DNA of 64,000 nucleotides from Membranipora membranacea. Lineage: Eukaryota; Bryozoa; Gymnolaemata; Cheilostomatida; Membraniporidae. The stretch covers positions 1,116,001 through 1,180,000 of the forward strand of contig OU612065.1 in the NCBI GenBank assembly GCA_914767715.1, read 5' to 3'. The notes under the pieces were generated by a model. The model did not search any database. It was not told where the DNA came from and was given only the letters and a program-made list of their open reading frames with translations. Made by a program: the position numbers and the translations under genes. How positions within the stretch are numbered: the first letter of the stretch is position 1; each line of letters begins with the position of its first letter. Below, one piece after another: positions 51,528 through 64,000 of this stretch.

Positions 51528-52186
51528 TCACTACAAATAGATGAAAACAGTTTTAATTGATATATAGAGATTTGCAGTCTTATTGTCATTTATCTGTTGA
51601 AGCAACTGGCTTTCAATACTCGACAATTAAGGGCGCATCCATAAATGAGAAGGGACACACCATTCTGCGCATGCTCAGCTCTGGGCATGAGCTGATCTCT
51701 GCAAAATTGAGTCTCGGAATTCCGAAGCCATCTGATTGGCTACCTGCTCCGGTGGCACACTCTCAAATGCGTGCGGAATTGTTAGAAAGAGTTATCTTCT
51801 ATTGTCACTATTAGCTAAATTTGACTGGCAATTTATGCAGGGGGTGTCCTCTCTCCCCAGACCAAAATTGCAATCAGAACCCAGACTAAACTCATTGTTC
51901 TTGCACATGCACATGCGCAAATTCAAGTCACGCATGATACATACTTAGCCTTACGACATTCTCTTAGTGGTAATGATAGCCTAGTTTATCAGTGATCTAC
52001 ATGCCCAGTCAGATCACGAGAGTCAGTATGGGGACACACTGAAATCTGTTACTTGCATGTATGACAATCTCATCATAGTATAATGTGACTAAGGCTATTT
52101 TTTTGTACCAAGTTAGTGATTTGATCTCCGTCTCTAATGGGGATCAAGGTTCCCTATCATGACATCAAAAGATAAGTACTACAAAG

Positions 52187-53120
52187 TAGTGCTGTCACGA
52201 CGATTCATATGGGGAATACCTAATCTATAACACCTCATAATCGTGATTTAATTAGGTGGCAGCTGAAGTCGATTGCACAGTATCAATTTACGTGTCAGGT
52301 TGCCCCGTTACTATGGTCCGATATATGTTTTTTACGATTCCTCTTTTCATTCACACAATACCTTATCAGGCTTCCATTCACTCCGCTAACTAATCTCAAA
52401 GATTATAAATACTCATAGTCATTGCTAACCTTGCTAAAACTTGTTTGTGTTTCAGGGATGATATTGTCAGTTTGTATTTATGGGAAGAATTTTTTTGACA
52501 TATTGGAAAGATTGGAGGCTAAAACTGATATGCATGGTGATGTGTAAAATCTGCAAGCTAGAAAACCCTCAGAAAGATGCCAATACTACAATAAGCATGA
52601 GGGCACCCATGAACAAGCGCCGTTCAAAAGAATATGCTGAGAACAAAATCAGCCAACAGTGATGAGACATTTGGTGATATGGGTATGGGTATGGGGAGGA
52701 TGCTGCCTCTGGCTTACTTTAGGGGTCAAGGGGCAGAAACGGGTATCACTTTCAGGTCTGATGTTTGTCAAGCTAACATGTCGAAAAATCATTAGTAATT
52801 TTTTCAACATTATACTACATGTCCATGTTCTGAATAGCTTTTTGGGGTCAAAGCCTAAGTGTGCTTTTAATACACGGGCTACATCTTTGGATGAATTGCA
52901 GTTGTGAATCAAATCTCCAATTAAGGGCCCTGTGCTTCTCTTCTTGGCCACATCATTAAAACCATATATTGATACCTACAATCGAAAATACCGAATATGA
53001 CAAATCGAAATCGGGCCAAGGGGATGTTGAAATCGAAGGTGTAAAATCGAAATTGGGAAAATCGATGCCAGAATCAGAATCGAGGCAGTCCTAGCCAAAT
53101 ACAAATTCGTGACAGCACTA
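52187..53120. mobile_element. 934-bp non-autonomous hAT-type element
   Basis: The left end TAGTGCTGTCACGA is the inverse of the right end TCGTGACAGCACTA. The 8-base duplication CTACAAAG lies immediately outside both ends (52179-52186 and 53121-53128). The interior contains short broken frames with no transposase match I can name, and an AATCGAAATC-rich stretch near 52985-53060 common in such elements. Confidence 0.8.
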
Positions 53121-54476
53121 CTACAAAGTGTGTTTTAGTTAGAAATTCCTTTCTAAATAATCTGGTACTGCTGTCACTTATTGCTAATGCCCACATGTGC
53201 TAGCAGTAGGCATGGAAAAATTTATTTATTGTTGCAATTTTGCGAAAAAAACCATCTTATACTCAACAAAGAATACAGAAAGTACTGCAGTCCAAGCAAA
53301 TAGTCATACTCAAAACTGAAGTGCTAGACTCTAAAAAAACATAGGAAGACCAAAGGGTAACAATTATGCCTTGTGACGAAAAGTCAATGCCAAATCTAAT
53401 AATTATTTTTATTAGAAAAAGTAACTGACAGAGCTTTTTTACCACAACTAAATTGGAGTCTTGGAGTCATTTCCCTTACTCTAGGAGGAGAATTGAAATG
53501 AACCATTTTCCATTATAAACACCGAAACCGATCACAGGGGCCCGATTCATCTGTTTACAGTCTGCTACAATACAATCTGGATGTTGATAAATATATGATG
53601 CAGGACTACTATCATAAATGGTGATTCCCTATAACAGATCAAGATTCATCGCATGATTTGTCTTTGTAAACAGAGGATTGTCCAGGATGTATATCATACA
53701 TACAATATATATTATTCTATGAGGTTTAATAATGTGTCTCAACTCTCAGTCCCACTATTACCTTATGTTGAAAATTATGAAGATAGGCAATCATCTTAAA
53801 GAGGGGTTATGGGTCAGATTCACTTTCTCCCGTCCCTATCCAGGTTGATAGATCACCCAATTCCAATTATGTACATGTGCTCCGATTTGGCGCCAAACAC
53901 ATCATAACAATTTGTTAACATTTATAAGCAAGAATATGATGTCATATGTAGAACTCTCATAAACAATGCCCTATCAATCAATAATGACTGATTTACATTT
54001 AGCAATTTTTCTCAGTAAATATTTAGTATTTTTTAAAATCATTATAGCTACACATTCCTGAACTATATTTGACTCTGCTGATGTAGTTTTTTGAAACCTA
54101 ATTTTCTTTTTTTAGAAGAAAATTAGATGTAAAAAAGTGTGGTAATACAATAATTTTCAGTTCAGTCTATAGTTAAAATACAGTGTCACAATGTGTGTGA
54201 AAGCAGATGCACTGCATGATATTGATTTTCTAATGAATTATAAATCAATATATCATTAATCATCATGCTTTACGCTATTAAATATGGCTCAATGTAGCCT
54301 GTCTTGACAAGACATGCTATGCTCCGTGTAATTACCATGATCTCATAAGTTTTTAGGATTTAATATTGAGCATAGCAAATTGGTAAAAGTAAGTCTCATA
54401 AAAAAAATGTTGGTCCATATTACTGCTCCCTGCACAAGTAAATCCTTGCAGATAGACTACCAAGTGTCTACAATTA

Positions 54477-55275
54477 ATGCCGGATCTGAATTACACTCCA
54501 TCTTTAAGGTCTACTGAACTTAATTGTTTCCATTTCAATTACGTAAGTAAGCCAAAGGAGAACGACAACCATCTTTTATTAAACCCAACTAAGACCCAAG
54601 AAATTATGTTCTCAACCAAACATGTTAAACCTCATACCCCTACACTTGTATTGAATGGAACAGATATTGTATTGTCTGATAAAGTTAAGTACCTTGGTGT
54701 TACAGTGGATCAGGATTTGAGATTTCATGAGCATGTACAATCAGTGGTTACAACAGCAGCTAGAAGAATGTATATTGTTAAGAATTTTGTGTATTTTAGC
54801 TCTAAACCTCTAGCCAATATGTTATTCAAAAGTTTTATCATGTCCCTCATCTCTTATTGATTACCTATTATTTTTACCTGTATCTATGCCAGTGATAAAA
54901 AGGCTATCAGAAAGATTTTTAAAGATTGTTCTAAGCTTGGTATTGAGTATCATGACATAGATTTACACATTCAGAAATTAACTAAAACACTTGCCATCAA
55001 ATATATAGAAGACGATGACCATTTCATTAATGAATTTTTGAGTCAATGCCCCTCTGGAAGATATCGAACCATTAAATATAGAGGGGTATTGGGGCAGAGA
55101 TAGTTTTTACGCCACCTTGTACATACTTTAAATCATATTTTCTTCTAAACAATCCGACAGAGTTCTGACTTTTTTTTCCAATTTTGTTCATGTCTACTTT
55201 TAAGGCCAGTATTTACACCGAATTTCGAAACTTGTTCTATTGTCTGTGATACGTAATAAATCAATCAATCAATCT
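54477..55275 (+). mobile_element. LINE 3' fragment
   Basis: The plus-strand frame holds NHLLLNPTKTQEIMFSTKHV, then SDKVKYLGVTVDQDLRFHEH, the segment after the YADD box. A stop at 54858 is followed by more of the same frame family (YIEDDDHFINEFLSQCPSGR) and an AATCAATCAATCAATC tail at 55258-55275. Confidence 0.85.
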
Positions 55276-55882
55276 CATACGCCGGTATATACTATAAGTT
55301 GGGACCTCAGTGAAAGAACAACTATCAGGCACTGGTATGTCCGCGATTTGGAACAGCCTTGTGCAGCCAAAGTATTATCAAAATTTTCTTAGTGTACCTG
55401 GCTTATTCTGCATCTTTACTCCTGTCATAATTTCTCATTCTAAGTTGAATTATGTAGCACATGATCTTGATTTACCATAAAAACCATTGATTGGTGTAAA
55501 TACAGTTATTGATGCAAAAAGCCTTAGGACTTTTGATCTCAGCTTTCCAGTAAGATTCCACAGCAGATTGTACTGCAAAACCAGGGACATTGGACAGTGA
55601 CATTGGACATTGGTAGTTTTCGACTGCCCATTCACCTTGATTTGGGGGTATACATGTAACATTGCCAGAGCCTCAGTACCAGGTTTTGGAGTAGACCACC
55701 TGTCCTTTGGTTGTGGATAGGTGACTGTAAGTACTTATCATCATTGATCATTAACAATAATAAAAATCAATCAATGATATTGATGATTTGATGTACTTCA
55801 ATTTAAAGGAGTTAAAATACTCTTTGCTTCAATCAATGAGTTTTTTTTTGCTTCACTACAACATCAATTCTAATCAATTGAT

Positions 55883-55964
55883 TGCATCAAGGAGTTTTTA
55901 CTCATTGATAGTATGATTATAGCAAGGAGTAACCCCTGTTACTCCTTGATTATAGTGATGAATA
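55883..55964. repeat. Two CAAGGAGT-family palindromes in tandem
   Basis: GCATCAAGGAGTTTTTACTC followed 45 bases later by GCAAGGAGTAACCCCTGTTA with CTCCTTGATTAT. Single CCAAGGAGTA motifs recur at 56138 and 56200. Confidence 0.6.
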
Positions 55965-57452
55965 TGATATACTAACTATGATAGATAGAGAAGAGATATA
56001 GTTGAATAGATATAACCATTATGAGAGTATAGTAGAAGAATAATAAATAATATTATAATTATTATACTTATTTATAGTATTTATTAACACATAACACATA
56101 TAAAAAGGCTCATCGAACAGTCTTAAGGCTGGTCCACCAAGGAGTACACATACATTGTCCCAGATGACATTGGGATGCCACATGTTCACAATGTAAAACC
56201 AAGGAGTAACAAGCTGTTGGCGTTGCTCTTTGGTAAAGGTCATCCCAGCCAGAGGTCTGAGTGGAGAGTAGCAATTGGGTTTTTGACTGGGGTGGGATAG
56301 TGCTCAGCCTCAGGCTAGGATAATTGTGAGTGATATGTTCACAACATTGGCATGGCATTGGTCCAGGATTGTCCTAGATAATCCCAACGATAACGATGTA
56401 TTCACATAGTACCAGACAAGAAAAGGAGCCTGGGCCAGTCTCGGACAATATCTGGAAAGTTTGACTCTAACAAACAAACTTTCCAGATAGGCCTACTCAC
56501 CGTGACTGTCCCAGATTTATTTTTGTTGCTGAGATTGTCATGTGTGTTATTTTCATGTTCACATTGAATGGGATGGCTGTTTGGGACAATGTGGACCAGC
56601 TTATAGTTGCATGTGATTTGCCAAAGGTAATAATCAGAAAGTAATCATTAATGGTTTACTATGAACAATGAACTTCAATGAATGAAAAGTAAGTATGAAA
56701 AAAAAATTTCACCCATGCTCACCTGGTTACTGACCTTGACATGAACTTTATATGTCAAAAGTAAACAACATGAGATTGATAGTACGAATAGAAGTGCTGA
56801 GTCCTGAGTCAGTTTGACCTAGTAAAATTGGAAATCATGCTCTTTTGTGTCTAGAGGTAGACAGCATTGCTGGAGAGAAAGAAGTGCAGATACAAAGTTT
56901 CCAGTTCTATTCCACCAATTTCAACCAAAGTTTTGGTTGAGGTTTTCCATATTTATAACAAAAATATTGGTGAAGTTGAGCAATACAAATGCCTAGAGCA
57001 AGGATTGATGTGGGTGATTCAAGGAGCAGTAGGAGGTAATCTCTTCAGACATCTTTTTACTAAACTACATAACATACATCTTTTTACTAAACATTGTTGT
57101 TGTCTTTACTTACTAACTTAGCTAGTAAAGTAACTTAGTTAAGTTACTGATGGTGCTACTGCTCCTAATTGAAGTGTAGTGTTAGTAAATGTTAGGCCTG
57201 ATTACCCTACTAAATTTGCCTACTACTAACTATAGGATAGGTTATAAGTACTACTAGGTTTTCTACTACTGAGGAGTACAAGTTAAGTTGAAGTTCTACT
57301 TCTAGTGCTGACAACGAACCTATCCTAGGCTGTAGTGTAGGTAGGGAGTAGCAGTAGAATTTTGTGTTGTAACACTGCCTATATTACTGCTTCAGATTAT
57401 TCAAGTACCCGTCCAATACAGTTTTGCATTTAAAATTTATATGCTTTTACAG

Positions 57453-64000
<6,548 letters not shown>

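Noticed and set aside
52480-52951. Open frames inside the 934-bp element
   Set aside because: Short, interrupted and without transposase motifs; treated as filler of the element.

Overview
The window is nuclear DNA from an invertebrate animal. It is AT-rich and holds multi-exon genes with short introns, typically 150-1000 bp, with GT-AG boundaries whose phases agree from exon to exon. Three genes belong to families found across animals: PHF12, ZnT1/SLC30A1 and DHX15. The intergenic space carries decayed non-LTR retrotransposons of CR1/L2/jockey type and many small inverted-repeat DNA transposons. I cannot name the species. Nothing is vertebrate-like, and a sponge, lophotrochozoan or other non-model invertebrate would all fit.

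Layout, left to right. (1) 239-12564, minus strand: a 17-exon gene for a protein of about 1379 residues, with a disordered 500-residue N-terminal exon and then continuous coiled coil; family not recognised. A possible internal first exon lies at 3646-3708, and two opposed LINE fragments sit in the neighbouring intron. (2) 14213-21527, minus strand: seven exons of a low-complexity protein, with a repeated TEDFEQE exon pair. It lies just upstream of gene 1 and may be its 5' part. (3) 24021-31967, minus strand: PHF12 in 16 exons (PHD1, PHD2, FHA-like domain). One of its introns is a 30-fold, 38-bp tandem array built from the exon's own 5' splice site. (4) 32.5-41 kb: a transposon-rich block with a palindromic element, a hAT-type MITE carrying a tRNA-like promoter, and a CR1-like LINE broken by an antisense LINE and by another palindrome. 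(5) 44212-49220, plus strand: a nine-exon ZnT1-type zinc exporter. (6) 49.2-57.4 kb: gene-poor, with a hAT remnant, a LINE 3' fragment and small repeats. (7) 57453 to the window end, plus strand: DHX15 (Prp43-type DEAH helicase), cut off at the right edge and lacking its first exon here; two of its introns use GC donors.

The recognisable genes have unrelated household roles: chromatin repression (PHF12), zinc efflux (SLC30A1) and spliceosome disassembly (DHX15). I see no operon-like or pathway cluster. The most unusual sequence is the splice-donor minisatellite in PHF12. Several non-autonomous elements can be delimited to the base by their target-site duplications.
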